A stretch of 64,000 nt of DNA from Pedobacter frigoris. GTDB taxonomy: Bacteria; Bacteroidota; Bacteroidia; Sphingobacteriales; Sphingobacteriaceae. The notes below the pieces were generated by a model. It did not search any database, was not told the DNA's origin, and saw nothing but the letters and a program-made list of their open reading frames with translations. Below, piece by piece: positions 25,510 to 35,360 of this stretch. Where the stretch lies: positions 370,933 to 434,932 of the forward strand of contig NZ_SWBQ01000005.1 in assembly GCF_005116445.1 (NCBI RefSeq). The letters run 5' to 3'. Position numbers and translations under genes: made by a program. Numbering within the stretch: position 1 is the stretch's first letter; every line of letters begins with the position of its first letter.

Positions 25510-26397
25510 TTATTTACCTGCGAGTCCCAGGTTGTATAAAGCTTTAATGTGTGCGTCTGAAATTACCGTATTGAAAATTCTTAATTCATCAATATTTCCC
25601 GTCATGGCAGCGTAGGTTACGTTTGTTCCAATTTCTTTACCAGGAATTTGGCTATAGGTAGCTCCTATGATAAATTCGCTAGGCTCGTATGCTTTAAAAA
25701 GGTTATTCCCTGTTCCGCGATTGTTGTATGAACCAATCTCTATACCGTTACCCCACTCCTTGAAAATGCCCGTAGTGCCATCATAAGTTAATACCAGATG
25801 AGTCCATACTGTCGCGCCGATCTTTGGTGATAATGAGGCATTGAGGTTGTCTTGATATCCTCCGCCAATAGTTCTGAAGCGTGGGCCAACTTTTATCACG
25901 TCTGTGTTGGTGGCAGGAAGCTCATTGGTGTTCAACCGGTATTCGAAGCTTCCGTCTAAAGATCCAGGACGTGTTAAGGTCATTAGCATTGTTTTTTTAG
26001 ATCCATTATTTGTAATCTGAATCCAGCTGCTAATGGTAAAACTTTTTAAAGAGTCGGTTTTGAAAGCATCTAATTGCTTTGCATAATATAGATACCCGGC
26101 ACTAAGTTTTAATGATTTTCCTTTCATTCCCGGCACGAAAGTGTTATTGCTCGCTTGTGTTGGAGCACTTCCTGATTTCAGTTCGTTGTTTGTGTCATCG
26201 AATGACCAATAGGCCTTTAGGTTTTTTGGATAAATCTCGTCAGCGCTTCTGTAGCCTTCTATTGTTCCCTCATAATCTGAAGGATTGACATCAGGGAGGT
26301 TGTTTGGATTATCACTTTTTTTACAAGCAGAGAAGATTAGGGCGTAAATCATGATGCCAAATGAAATCTCTCTTATATATGATTTTGAAAAATTCAT
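25510..26397 (-). CDS. LamG (concanavalin A-like) domain lipoprotein, probable surface glycan-binding protein
   Basis: 295 residues with a lipoprotein signal (MNFSKSYIREISFGIMIYALIFSAC). After a short linker there is one LamG/concanavalin A-like jelly roll: 'LKAYWSFDDTNNELKSG', 'SFTISSWIQITN', 'WTHLVLTYDGTTGIFKEWGNG' and 'GNIDELRIFNTVISDAHIKALYNLG'. There are no obvious catalytic residues. Its place immediately after SusD (12 bases) is that of SGBP-type proteins in polysaccharide utilisation loci, which hold polymer at the cell surface. The ligand would be the locus substrate, inferred to be beta-1,2-glucan. Confidence 0.8.
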   Translation of the reverse strand: MNFSKSYIREISFGIMIYALIFSACKKSDNPNNLPDVNPSDYEGTIEGYRSADEIYPKNLKAYWSFDDTNNELKSGSAPTQASNNTFVPGMKGKSLKLSAGYLYYAKQLDAFKTDSLKSFTISSWIQITNNGSKKTMLMTLTRPGSLDGSFEYRLNTNELPATNTDVIKVGPRFRTIGGGYQDNLNASLSPKIGATVWTHLVLTYDGTTGIFKEWGNGIEIGSYNNRGTGNNLFKAYEPSEFIIGATYSQIPGKEIGTNVTYAAMTGNIDELRIFNTVISDAHIKALYNLGLAGK

Positions 26398-26409
26398 GTC
26401 CTTTTGAGT

Positions 26410-27948
26410 TTAGTTATAACCAAAGTTTTGTGTAAGAACGTTTTTGCTGATCTCAATTTGAGCTGCAGGAATAGGCAGCAGCTCATGTTTCCCGGGTACA
26501 AATGCTTTGCCCGCCTGCTGAAATGCTTCAGAGGCTGTTCCCCAACGTACCAGGTCGAAGAATCTGTCGTGCTCCATTGCAAGCTCTATTCTTCTCTCCT
26601 GACGAATTGCACTCCGCAATTGGGTCTGATCTGTAGTTGTGATGTCTGGCAGAATACCCGCATTACTGCCTCTGGCCCTTTTTCTAACATCATTCAGTGC
26701 TTTTAAAGCCGCTGTAGTATTAGCAGTTCCACCTAGTTCATTGGCGGCCTCTGCATACATCAATACCACATCTGCATAGCGCAGAATCCTGATGTTCATC
26801 CAATAACTGAAATTGTCCAATATGGCATTTCTTGTTGCAGGGTTACTGTGTATTTTGTGATTATAGCGTGTATTTGGTAATGAAGCAGGAACTGCTTCTC
26901 CGAAAACAGATGTTCCGCCTGCGTATAAGAATGTTCTTGCCTTTCTAGGGTCATTGGGAGTTTCATAAGCAGCTTCCAGTCTGGTATTAGGTATGTTGAA
27001 CCCCCAGCCTAAATTCCAGATGCCAGTTCCCCTCACGGCTTGTATGCTCGCGAACTGACTTCCATTGGCTCTTTTCTCAGTTAGACTTGCGGTAGCCTGG
27101 AGTTCAAATACTGATTCCTTGCTGTTTTCTCCGGTTTCTTTGAATATGTCATCGTAAGGAATAAGCAGGTCGTAATTGCCAGAAGTCATGACAAGGTTTG
27201 CAGTGCTCATGGCCATTCCCCAGTTTTGCCTGGTCAAATACACCTTGGCTAATATTCCGTTAGCAGAGCCCTTAGTGGCACGGCCTGGAAACTTGGAAGC
27301 GTCCCAACTTGGAGGAAGACTAGCGCCTGCAAACTGGAGATCACTTTCTATTAGCGTATAAATAGCCGCCGGTTCACTTTGTTTAACATTAGATTGCGCT
27401 ACCGGATCATCATATAATTTATCGATTAACGGCACTCTTCCAAAGAGACGCACCAACATAAAATAGGAATAGCCGCGCAAAAATTTAGCTTCCGCCTCTG
27501 CATAAACTTTAGACTCAGCTGGAGTACCCGGATCCTGGTCCTTAGTTACTTTATCGAGTACGATATTACACTTTCCTATTACATTAAAATATCCTCTCCA
27601 TAAATCATTCACCAACACGTTGGATGGAGTGATGGTGAAATTATCCATTTCAAGCGAAGTCGGGCCATCAGTTGGGGTACTACCTTTATCTGCATCGTCA
27701 CTTCTTATTCCCGTGGCGGCTATAAATCCACTTCCCGAACAATCGTATGACCTTAAAATATCATAAGCAGCAAATATCTCTCCGTCAAATGGTCCTGATC
27801 CTTTAGGATAAGGATAGGTATCAGAGGTATAGGCACCCTGTGGTTTACGATCAAGGAAATCTTTTTTACAGCCACCCAATATACCTATTGCTGCCATTGC
27901 AAGAATCGCAATGCAGAAATTTTTACTGGTTTTTATATATGTTTTCAT
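26410..27948 (-). CDS. SusD/RagB family outer-membrane glycan-binding lipoprotein
   Basis: 512 residues with a lipoprotein signal ending 'ILGGCKKDFLDRKPQ', the classic SusD N-terminus. The TPR-rich body and C-terminal SusD domain are recognisable: 'LRGYSYFMLVRLFGRVPLID', 'ANGILAKVYLTRQNWGMAM', 'ILRYADVVLMYAEAANELGG', 'LNDVRKRARGSNAG' and 'IRQERRIELAMEHDRFFDLVRWG'. It forms the lid over the SusC barrel encoded 23 bases upstream. It delivers oligosaccharides into the TonB-dependent channel at the cell surface. Confidence 0.95.
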   Translation of the reverse strand: MKTYIKTSKNFCIAILAMAAIGILGGCKKDFLDRKPQGAYTSDTYPYPKGSGPFDGEIFAAYDILRSYDCSGSGFIAATGIRSDDADKGSTPTDGPTSLEMDNFTITPSNVLVNDLWRGYFNVIGKCNIVLDKVTKDQDPGTPAESKVYAEAEAKFLRGYSYFMLVRLFGRVPLIDKLYDDPVAQSNVKQSEPAAIYTLIESDLQFAGASLPPSWDASKFPGRATKGSANGILAKVYLTRQNWGMAMSTANLVMTSGNYDLLIPYDDIFKETGENSKESVFELQATASLTEKRANGSQFASIQAVRGTGIWNLGWGFNIPNTRLEAAYETPNDPRKARTFLYAGGTSVFGEAVPASLPNTRYNHKIHSNPATRNAILDNFSYWMNIRILRYADVVLMYAEAANELGGTANTTAALKALNDVRKRARGSNAGILPDITTTDQTQLRSAIRQERRIELAMEHDRFFDLVRWGTASEAFQQAGKAFVPGKHELLPIPAAQIEISKNVLTQNFGYN

Positions 27949-27971
27949 TGTCTGATATTATAATGATTCAA

Positions 27972-30900
27972 TTAAAAAGTAACATTTATGCCAAATGTAT
28001 AGACAGCTGGAAGTGGGTATACTCCGTTATCTGCTCCGCCTCCCAATATGTTGCTTATTGGAACCTCAGGTGAATAACCTGTTGTTTTAGACCAGGTATG
28101 TATATTTTGCCCGCTTACGTATAGACGTAGATTTTTAACACCGGCTTTTTGGAGCGCCTCTGGCTTAAAGGTATAGCCCATCTGAACAGTACGCAAACGG
28201 AAATAATCGCCAGGTTCCAGATAATATGTACTCATCAGGTAATTGTTGCCTCTCCTTACAAGTGTGGGCTCGATATTGCTTGTGCCGGGACCGGTCCATG
28301 CGTTTATTCTGTTGATTTCATAATTGACATCAGTGAATTGAGCTGTTCTTCGCTGTGTATAAACATAATTTCCTGCTACACCTTGTCCCTGAAGAAGAAG
28401 GTCAAAGCCCTTGTATCCAAGATTGACATTCAGACCGTAGTTCCAGGTAGGAAAAGGTGAACCCAGATTTACCTTATCTGCATCTGTAATCACACCGTCC
28501 TTGTTTACATCTTCATACGCGATATCTCCCGGCAAAGACGTACTCATTCTTGGTAACTTATCTAAATCTGCTGTAGATTGATAGATACCAACTTGTCTAA
28601 ATCCATAAAAGTGACCAATGGATTCACCTGTGACCGTTCTGTTATTTACCCCATTGCCAAAAAGAACGAAATTAATGTTGTTTCCAATGGACTCCACCTT
28701 ATTTTTATTATAGCTAAAATTTGGAGATATATTATAGGTAAAATCACTTCCTATCTTATCGTTCCAGCCCAGACTAACTTCCACACCACGGTTTGTAATT
28801 GTTCCAAGATTGGTACGGTAACTTGTATTGCCGCTCGAGCTTAATAAGGTAATTTGAGTGATGATGTCCTTAGTAGTTTTATCATATAAATTGATCTCTC
28901 CACTTAAGCGGTTGTTTAATGCCCTGATATCAAGGCCGAGGTCAGTTCCCCGAACTACTTCCCATTTCAAATTTGGATCTGGAATATAGGCAGGCGCTAC
29001 GCCTGGATAAATGTTGTCCCCAAATACCCCTGAATTGGAGGTGCTGAGTCCTGGCAGGTAGATATAATCTGCAATACCTTGCCCGTTACCTACGGTACCC
29101 CATGCTCCTCTTAGTTTCAAAAAGTCTATACCTTTTATGTCCTTGAAGAAACTCTCTTCTGATATAACCCATCCTAAACCAACACCGCCAAAATTACCCC
29201 ATCTGTTTTGAGGAGCCAATCTTGAGATACCATCTCTTCGATAGGTTGCGTTTACAAGATATTTTTCCAGGAAACTATAGTTTACTCTGGCAAAATAACC
29301 CATTGAAGATACTTCTCTACCTCCGCCAGTCACATTGCTCGGGTTACTTTTGTCTGAAACGCCTAAATACCAGAACGAAGGATCGTTAGGGATATTCAGT
29401 CCTATATCAGTTCTATCTCCAGATAGTGATGTAGTGCTTTCAAAGATTGAAGTGAAACCCGCAACAGCAGTCACTTTATGATCTTCATTTAATGTCTTCT
29501 CATAAGTAAGCGTATGGTCTTGCTGGAACTTTCTGTATTCGTCTGAAGCCTGTCTAACGCTTGTCCTTGCATTGGGATTATTAAAATATTCAGTAGGGGC
29601 TGCTCCTTCGCCAAGGTTGATTACGGTGAAAGGTAAACCTGTGTAACCTCTGCTGTTATTGAAACCGAGATCTGTATAAATCTGAGATCTCCATTTGAAA
29701 TCCTTTAGAAAGTTGACTTCTCCAAATAAACTTCCTACCACCCGATAACCTTTATTGATGCTGTTTCCGTCGTTTTGGTAAATTCTCGCTACAGGGTTTC
29801 CTACTTGTGCCCTTTGAAAGTTTGGCATGGCATAGTATGCTGTTTCGCTTTCCCGTACACCGACAATCGGTGCGGCCCAAATCGCATTATTGAGATCGCC
29901 GCTTGAACCATTAAGATTCCAGTGACTTCCGGTAATATCAGCTCCAACTTTGATGTTATCCGTGATTTTGACGTCTTCATTTACCCTGGCGATGTACCGC
30001 TGAAACCTGCCAAACTTTAATACACCTTCTTGTGTATTATAACCAAGATTAATTAAGGTGCTGGTTTTTTCTCCGCTGTTGGAGATGGTCAGGCTATTGT
30101 TGCTTAGGAATGCCGACCGCAGTATTTCTTTTTGCCAATCAGTATCAGCAGTATAATTTCTATAATCCATCTGTCCGGCACCGGAGGCGGCAAGGTAGGT
30201 GTCATAGAGCGTTCTGAATTGTGCCGCATTTGTCACGCCGATAGTGTTTACTACTTTTTGTACCCCGGCAGAACTTTGCAGGGAAACTCTCGTTTCGCCT
30301 TTCGCCGCCCTTTTTGTAGTCACCACTATAACTCCGTTTCCTGCCTGCAATCCAAATATAGCAAGTGAAGAAGGGTCTCTTAAAACCTCAATGTTTTCGA
30401 TGTCGGCGGGGTTAATGTAATCAATGTTGCTCTGATGCACCCCATCAACGACGTATAGAGGGGATGAGCTATTTGTACTATTTACACCTCTTATCCGTAC
30501 TGTTGGCGCCGCGCCAGGACTTCCGCTATTTACGACAGTCAGACCTGCTACTTTGCCCTGTAACGAAGATAGGGGGTTTGTATTTGGCATTTTAGCGATA
30601 TCATCACCCTTTACCTGAGTGATAGCGCCGGTAAGGTCACGTTTTCTCTGCGTACCGTAACCCACGACTACCACGCCTTCAAGGTCCTGAGAGGATTCTC
30701 CCATCTGTACATTAATAGTTGTCTGATTGTTTATTGGAATTTCTTTCGTCGTATATCCGATGTAAGTGAATACCAGTGTTGCGTTTGCAGGAGCGCTCAA
30801 TGCGTAACTTCCCGATGCGTCTGTTGTTGTACCCGTTGTAGTTCCTTTTACCAAAACACCAACTCCCGGCAGAGGCAGCTTATCAGCCCCATCGGTAATT

Positions 30901-30995
30901 ACACCTTTCACAGTTATATTCTGTGCAGATGCCGCGTTCATAAAAAGTAAACATAGAAAAGTAAAAACAGAGAATTTTGTAAAGATTCTTTTCAT
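27972..30995 (-). CDS. SusC/RagA family TonB-dependent outer-membrane transporter
   Basis: 1007 residues, normal for a SusC without an STN domain. A signal peptide ending 'NAASAQ' is followed by a CarboxypepD_reg-like domain ('GVITDGADKLPLPGVGVLVK'), a TonB-box-like 'VVVGYGTQRKRDLTGAI', the plug ('LSSLQGKVAGLTVV', 'IRGVNSTNSSSPLYVVDGV') and a 22-strand barrel that ends in an aromatic residue ('VYTFGINVTF'). It pairs with the SusD encoded next. The absence of an STN domain fits control by the adjacent membrane regulator rather than by an anti-sigma factor. Confidence 0.95.
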   Translation of the reverse strand: MKRIFTKFSVFTFLCLLFMNAASAQNITVKGVITDGADKLPLPGVGVLVKGTTTGTTTDASGSYALSAPANATLVFTYIGYTTKEIPINNQTTINVQMGESSQDLEGVVVVGYGTQRKRDLTGAITQVKGDDIAKMPNTNPLSSLQGKVAGLTVVNSGSPGAAPTVRIRGVNSTNSSSPLYVVDGVHQSNIDYINPADIENIEVLRDPSSLAIFGLQAGNGVIVVTTKRAAKGETRVSLQSSAGVQKVVNTIGVTNAAQFRTLYDTYLAASGAGQMDYRNYTADTDWQKEILRSAFLSNNSLTISNSGEKTSTLINLGYNTQEGVLKFGRFQRYIARVNEDVKITDNIKVGADITGSHWNLNGSSGDLNNAIWAAPIVGVRESETAYYAMPNFQRAQVGNPVARIYQNDGNSINKGYRVVGSLFGEVNFLKDFKWRSQIYTDLGFNNSRGYTGLPFTVINLGEGAAPTEYFNNPNARTSVRQASDEYRKFQQDHTLTYEKTLNEDHKVTAVAGFTSIFESTTSLSGDRTDIGLNIPNDPSFWYLGVSDKSNPSNVTGGGREVSSMGYFARVNYSFLEKYLVNATYRRDGISRLAPQNRWGNFGGVGLGWVISEESFFKDIKGIDFLKLRGAWGTVGNGQGIADYIYLPGLSTSNSGVFGDNIYPGVAPAYIPDPNLKWEVVRGTDLGLDIRALNNRLSGEINLYDKTTKDIITQITLLSSSGNTSYRTNLGTITNRGVEVSLGWNDKIGSDFTYNISPNFSYNKNKVESIGNNINFVLFGNGVNNRTVTGESIGHFYGFRQVGIYQSTADLDKLPRMSTSLPGDIAYEDVNKDGVITDADKVNLGSPFPTWNYGLNVNLGYKGFDLLLQGQGVAGNYVYTQRRTAQFTDVNYEINRINAWTGPGTSNIEPTLVRRGNNYLMSTYYLEPGDYFRLRTVQMGYTFKPEALQKAGVKNLRLYVSGQNIHTWSKTTGYSPEVPISNILGGGADNGVYPLPAVYTFGINVTF

Positions 30996-31123
30996 GCTGC
31001 TTGAGTTTATTTTAGTTGATTAAATTTCCATCAGTATTAACGCTAAACCAAATAAACCACCTCTACATTAATACATCAGTACGCATATTTCTACTATCTC
31101 AAACAAATAAAGGAAGGCTGTTG

Positions 31124-31182
31124 TTCAGCTAAAAACCTTGTTATTGACCAATCAGCTGAAATATATACACCACACAACAAGG
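31124..31182. promoter_or_regulatory. Nested inverted repeats between the PUL regulator and susC
   Basis: TTCAGCT (31124-31130) is inverted at 31154-31160, and CCTTGTT (31136-31142) is inverted at 31176-31182. On the minus strand the second pair is followed by TTTTT, so it could be a weak terminator for the regulator gene. The interleaved arms could also form alternative structures in the susC leader. No TAnnTTTG box with correct spacing was found for susC. Confidence 0.4.
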
Positions 31183-31242
31183 CCTTTTAAAACACAAAAT
31201 TACCAAAAGGAAAAAGAGGGCATGAGAGGTAATGATGTAGTG

Positions 31243-34137
31243 TTATAGCTCCATCAGGAACTCTACAAGGTTCTTGTCGTGGGGCACATCAAGCTTTTTA
31301 CGCAACCTGTAACGTCTGATCTCAACCCCCCGCAAAGAAATGTTTAACAATGATGCCATTTCTTTACTGCTCATGTTCATATGAAGGTACGCGCAAAGCT
31401 TCAAATCATTCGGCACCAGATCTGGATGATTAGCCTTCAATTTCTTAAAGAAACTTTCATGGGCCTCATTGAAACTGCTCTCAAATAAGTTCCAGTCGCG
31501 CTCATCATTCATCCCTTCATCGATCACTTTTTGGATCTTTCTCAATTGGTCTTCGGCAAGCGGTTTGCCACTTGAATCTTTCAGTTTCAGGATCTCCTGA
31601 CTTAGCTTTTGAAGGAGCTCATTTTTGTAAACCAGGCTCATTGCCGAATTGGCCAGTTCCCTGTTTTTTCCCGCCAGCTCTACCTGTAGCTTCTCTGTCT
31701 GCAATTTGATAATCTGTCTTTCGGTAGCTTCTGCTTCTTTTTTCAGGTAGGCTTCTTTTTCCGCTTGTAGTCGGTCTGTGATGATATGCTTATCCTTTTT
31801 CAGTTTCTTTTCATATAAACGCTTAGATGAAATCAACAGCAGTACAAGGACAATAAGATAGCATAAGATCGCCCAGTTGCTCGCATAAAAAGGAGGGAGT
31901 ATCGTAAACTCAAACTCTGTAACGTCACTTACAATACCCTCACTAATCTTAGCTTTTACCTTTAAGGTGTAAGTGCCCCGGCTTAAGTTGGTAAAATCTT
32001 TCTGAGATGCAGGGCTCCAGTCAGACCATTGTTTGGAATACCCTTCCAGGAAGTACTGAAACTCAATTTTAGCCTGTCTGTAATAGGGTAGTGCATAAGA
32101 AATCCTGATGTTATTTCTGCTGAAAGGGATTTCTATCTCAGCACCGGAGTTTCCGACCTCACTGATTGTACTATAAGTATCTGTAACATCTTCTATTTTT
32201 CGTATCAGCACTTTGGGAAGCCTGATCTTTGATGCAGTTTGCTGTCCGTTGGTAGCATTATAAATCACAAAGCCATCATCTACGCTGATCAGATAAATTT
32301 CATTGCTGATCTTACTGATGTTCTCATAATACTGAACCATACGGCCATCCAGGATACTAAAGCGGTTGGAGTCTATTTCTATTTTACCGGGTTCTTTTAA
32401 ATGTACCAGGCCCATTCTACCATGATTAATGAACCAATACCTGCTTTTGCCCGCCTGGATGATTTTATTGGATGATGAGAATGCCCCAAGTTCTTTATTG
32501 AGTTCCCGATAGAGTGAAAAGCGGTTGCTGATCTCATCATAGATGAAAAAACCTTTAGAAGAGGAGAAGATCAGCCGGTTTTCAATAATGAAAATGTTGA
32601 TGTTGTAATCACTGGGCAGGCCGTTCTTTTCGTTATAGCTTTTTGTGCTGGTTACTTTTTTCAGATCGGCACTGAGGGTCAGTTTGTAGAACCCCTTGTA
32701 AGCATGACTGACCCATATGTCTCCGCGTGCATCCTGCTCCACATATCTGGAAGGTTCACCAAAGCCTTCTATTTTATGGTAGAATTTCCATTGCCCGGCA
32801 GCGTCTTTGGCAAACAAAACCAGTCCGTTATAAGTGCCCTGTATCAGGTAATCCGGATTGGAAGCCAGTTTTTTAATTGTCCAGCCCCCTTTTATAGTCG
32901 AAATACTTTCCAGGGTATTACCGTTTACTTTAAAAGTGCCGTCATTGTGCCCGCAAAAAAGTTGCCCGTCTATTTGTGTCAAGTCCCATACCTGTCCCTG
33001 GGAATTGGGGATGAGTTTGAAATCAAATGCATTAAATATGTTGCTGCCCGTCCATGCACTATAAAATAAGCCCTGATTGGTGCCCAGATAAATGTTGTTT
33101 TTATAGATCAGACTGGAATATACTGTGCCAAACTGACCTGTTTTATCAAAATAGAAATACAGGGGGGAATTTAACTCGATCCTGTCAATACCATTGTCAA
33201 GACCTGCCCACAAGTTTTGGTCATCATCAGCATAAACACTAAGCACCGTATTGTTTTGTAAACCGCTGGATTTGTTGATCCGCTGCACAGTATTTCCGTT
33301 CTCATCTATGATGATGATTCCATTGAGAATGGTGCCGAAGGCGTAATATTTATTGAGTATCCTGGTGCCGTTATTGAGTTGATAGGTCTTAAGAAATGCA
33401 TTTGCAGGTGTATTTAACGGACTGAAACTTTGCCCGTCGTAGAGGAACAAGCCATCTTTACTCGTCCCGATCAATAGCCCCCCGTTTTTATATGGCAGGA
33501 TGGTCAAAATTGCAGATGGATTGATTGCAGAACTGTTTTTGAGTGCAACCAGTTTGTTACCCGACAATTCAAATAACCCTTTGCCGAGCGCTTCCACATA
33601 GAATTTGCTGCCTACTTTATGTAGGAATAAGAAAGCAGATGGACCCTTAATGACGGATATCTTTTGGTTTTCGTAGATATAGATGCTCGAAAAAGACTGA
33701 AAGATCACACGTTTACCATCAATATGAATCTTCCAGATCTCGTCTTTTATGCTATGTGGTTTGGGTATTAATTTAGTGAGTGAAGTGTAGGAGAGGTGCC
33801 TGTCTTTGTTCGACCAGTATCCAAATTCTCCGAAACCACCAGCGTAAATCGTCCCTTGTTCATCGGCAACTACAGATCTTACGATTTGTTGGTTAGGCAT
33901 TTTATACTGCTGCCAGTACTTCCCATCGTAGGTTAGGAGTCCCTGCGCGTTGCCAAAATACATGATCCCGTTCTTATCCTTGGTGACAGACCAGTTCTGG
34001 TTGCCGGAGAGGTAGACTGATTTGGGATAATTCTGGATATAAGGTACACCAATGCTCTTGATTTCATCGGCCAGCGCGCTTACTGAAATGAAACAAAAGA
34101 ACTTAAGTAAAATGTATTTGATATACCTGTTGTGCAT
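31243..34137 (-). CDS. Membrane-anchored sensor/regulator: beta-propeller, Y_Y_Y domain, coiled coil, LuxR-type HTH
   Basis: 964 residues. A signal peptide (first 23 residues) leads to a large periplasmic region of propeller repeats ('NQNWSVTKDKNGIMYFGNAQ', 'GGFGEFGYWSN', 'SVYADDDQNLWAGLDNGIDR'), then a Y_Y_Y domain ('QYFLEGYSKQWSDWS', 'LSRGTYTLKVKAK'). One transmembrane helix lies at about residues 753-772, a long coiled coil at about 773-850, and a helix-turn-helix at the C-terminus ('KEMASLLNISLRGVEIRRYRLRKKL', written in part). There is no histidine kinase or receiver domain, so this is a one-step membrane-tethered regulator rather than a classical hybrid two-component protein. Its position upstream of susC makes it the likely glycan sensor of this locus. 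Confidence 0.85.
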   Translation of the reverse strand: MHNRYIKYILLKFFCFISVSALADEIKSIGVPYIQNYPKSVYLSGNQNWSVTKDKNGIMYFGNAQGLLTYDGKYWQQYKMPNQQIVRSVVADEQGTIYAGGFGEFGYWSNKDRHLSYTSLTKLIPKPHSIKDEIWKIHIDGKRVIFQSFSSIYIYENQKISVIKGPSAFLFLHKVGSKFYVEALGKGLFELSGNKLVALKNSSAINPSAILTILPYKNGGLLIGTSKDGLFLYDGQSFSPLNTPANAFLKTYQLNNGTRILNKYYAFGTILNGIIIIDENGNTVQRINKSSGLQNNTVLSVYADDDQNLWAGLDNGIDRIELNSPLYFYFDKTGQFGTVYSSLIYKNNIYLGTNQGLFYSAWTGSNIFNAFDFKLIPNSQGQVWDLTQIDGQLFCGHNDGTFKVNGNTLESISTIKGGWTIKKLASNPDYLIQGTYNGLVLFAKDAAGQWKFYHKIEGFGEPSRYVEQDARGDIWVSHAYKGFYKLTLSADLKKVTSTKSYNEKNGLPSDYNINIFIIENRLIFSSSKGFFIYDEISNRFSLYRELNKELGAFSSSNKIIQAGKSRYWFINHGRMGLVHLKEPGKIEIDSNRFSILDGRMVQYYENISKISNEIYLISVDDGFVIYNATNGQQTASKIRLPKVLIRKIEDVTDTYSTISEVGNSGAEIEIPFSRNNIRISYALPYYRQAKIEFQYFLEGYSKQWSDWSPASQKDFTNLSRGTYTLKVKAKISEGIVSDVTEFEFTILPPFYASNWAILCYLIVLVLLLISSKRLYEKKLKKDKHIITDRLQAEKEAYLKKEAEATERQIIKLQTEKLQVELAGKNRELANSAMSLVYKNELLQKLSQEILKLKDSSGKPLAEDQLRKIQKVIDEGMNDERDWNLFESSFNEAHESFFKKLKANHPDLVPNDLKLCAYLHMNMSSKEMASLLNISLRGVEIRRYRLRKKLDVPHDKNLVEFLMEL

Positions 34138-34165
34138 TAATAGCTAAGATAGGTATTAAAAGCTA

Positions 34166-35104
34166 CTATTTCTTTGCTGTGTTGACCGGCTGAGGAACTT
34201 TCACATAATAACCTGTGCCGTCATACGGACGTTTGCGAGGATTGGTTGTGCATGCTACAGAGCAGCATCCCTGTAAATCATCACCGCATTCATCGCACTG
34301 GGTAACATGCTCATTGCACTCCGGATTTGCACAGTTGATCATCTTAGGTGTCACCTTTCCGCAGTTGTAGCAGGTAGATATGACTTTTGGATTCACGGAG
34401 TTTACCTCTACAGCAATCCTGTTGTCAAATACATAGCATTTTCCTTCAAAATCCTCTCCGCCCGCTTCCTTACCATACTTAATGATCCCTCCGTGAAGCT
34501 GGTATACATCATTAAAACCATGATGCAATAACAATGCTGAGGCTTTTTCGCACTTGATGCCACCAGTACAGTAGGTTAATACTTTTTTGTCTTTGTATTT
34601 TGCCAGTTCATTGATCTTCTCAGGAAAATCCCTGAAGTTTTCGATATCCAGTGTTACTGCATTTTTAAACTTACCGAGGTTGTGCTCATAGTTAGAGCGT
34701 ACGTCTAGGATCACTACATCCTCCTGATCAATCATTTTCTGGAATTCAGCGGGTTCAAGGTGCTTGCCGGTCTGCTTATTCGGATTGATAATATTAGGGT
34801 CTCTCAGACCTGAATGCACAATTTCCGATTTGTAGCGGCAATGCATTTTGATGAAAGAAGGTTCAGCTACGTTGTCGATTTTAAAGTCAGTTTCGGCAAA
34901 CCTTTCATCGGCGTGAATAGCAGCCATATAGGCTTCGCAGGATTCCTGAGTGCCCGATACTGTTCCGTTTAAGCCTTCGTCGGCGACGATAATACGGCCT
35001 ACAAGGTTTAAAGATTTACAAAAAGTAAGGTGATCAGCAGCAAATTGTTCTGCATCAGCTATAGGACTATAGCAATAGTAAAGTAAAGTCTGGAAATTAT
35101 TCAT
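34166..35104 (-). CDS. trhO: tRNA uridine-34 hydroxylase (rhodanese-family, YceA/TrhO)
   Basis: Oxygen-dependent hydroxylation of wobble U34 to 5-hydroxyuridine in tRNA. 312 residues: an N-terminal ferredoxin-like UPF0176 domain ('GRIIVADEGLNGTVSGT'), a rhodanese domain with active-site C179 in 'TYCTGGIKCEKA', and a C-terminal cysteine-rich tail ('CYNCGKVTPKMINCANPEC', 'CDECGDDLQGCCS') likely to bind zinc. The family assignment is firm. It lies 28 bases upstream of the PUL regulator on the same strand, a spacing that would allow read-through, but a functional link is not expected. Confidence 0.92.
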   Translation of the reverse strand: MNNFQTLLYYCYSPIADAEQFAADHLTFCKSLNLVGRIIVADEGLNGTVSGTQESCEAYMAAIHADERFAETDFKIDNVAEPSFIKMHCRYKSEIVHSGLRDPNIINPNKQTGKHLEPAEFQKMIDQEDVVILDVRSNYEHNLGKFKNAVTLDIENFRDFPEKINELAKYKDKKVLTYCTGGIKCEKASALLLHHGFNDVYQLHGGIIKYGKEAGGEDFEGKCYVFDNRIAVEVNSVNPKVISTCYNCGKVTPKMINCANPECNEHVTQCDECGDDLQGCCSVACTTNPRKRPYDGTGYYVKVPQPVNTAKK

Positions 35105-35153
35105 AATTCATTGATACCGGTGCAAATGGCGTTTAATGCGCTGCAAAAATAGG

Positions 35154-35203
35154 AAAATTTACGTTCTTTTCAAAGACGGGAAAAATTTACGTTCTCTTCA
35201 AAG
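35154..35203 (+). repeat. Two-copy direct repeat, 28-base period
   Basis: The 22-base unit at 35154-35175 recurs at 35182-35203 with one mismatch (TTCTTTTC versus TTCTCTTC). It lies 50-100 bases upstream of the trhO start codon. It may be a local duplication or paired binding sites. Confidence 0.6.
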
Positions 35204-35360
35204 GCTGCATAATTTCACTGAAAAAGTGAAAAAGACGCTATGCCTTTTCTGAGAAGCAAATTTTTTAGGGTAACAAAAAATAAATCGGTTTCTTAAGTGT
35301 AAGGAAGTATAACGGTTTATTACCTCGCTTTTGAAGAGTTCGTAGTCGGCTTAGATTTGT

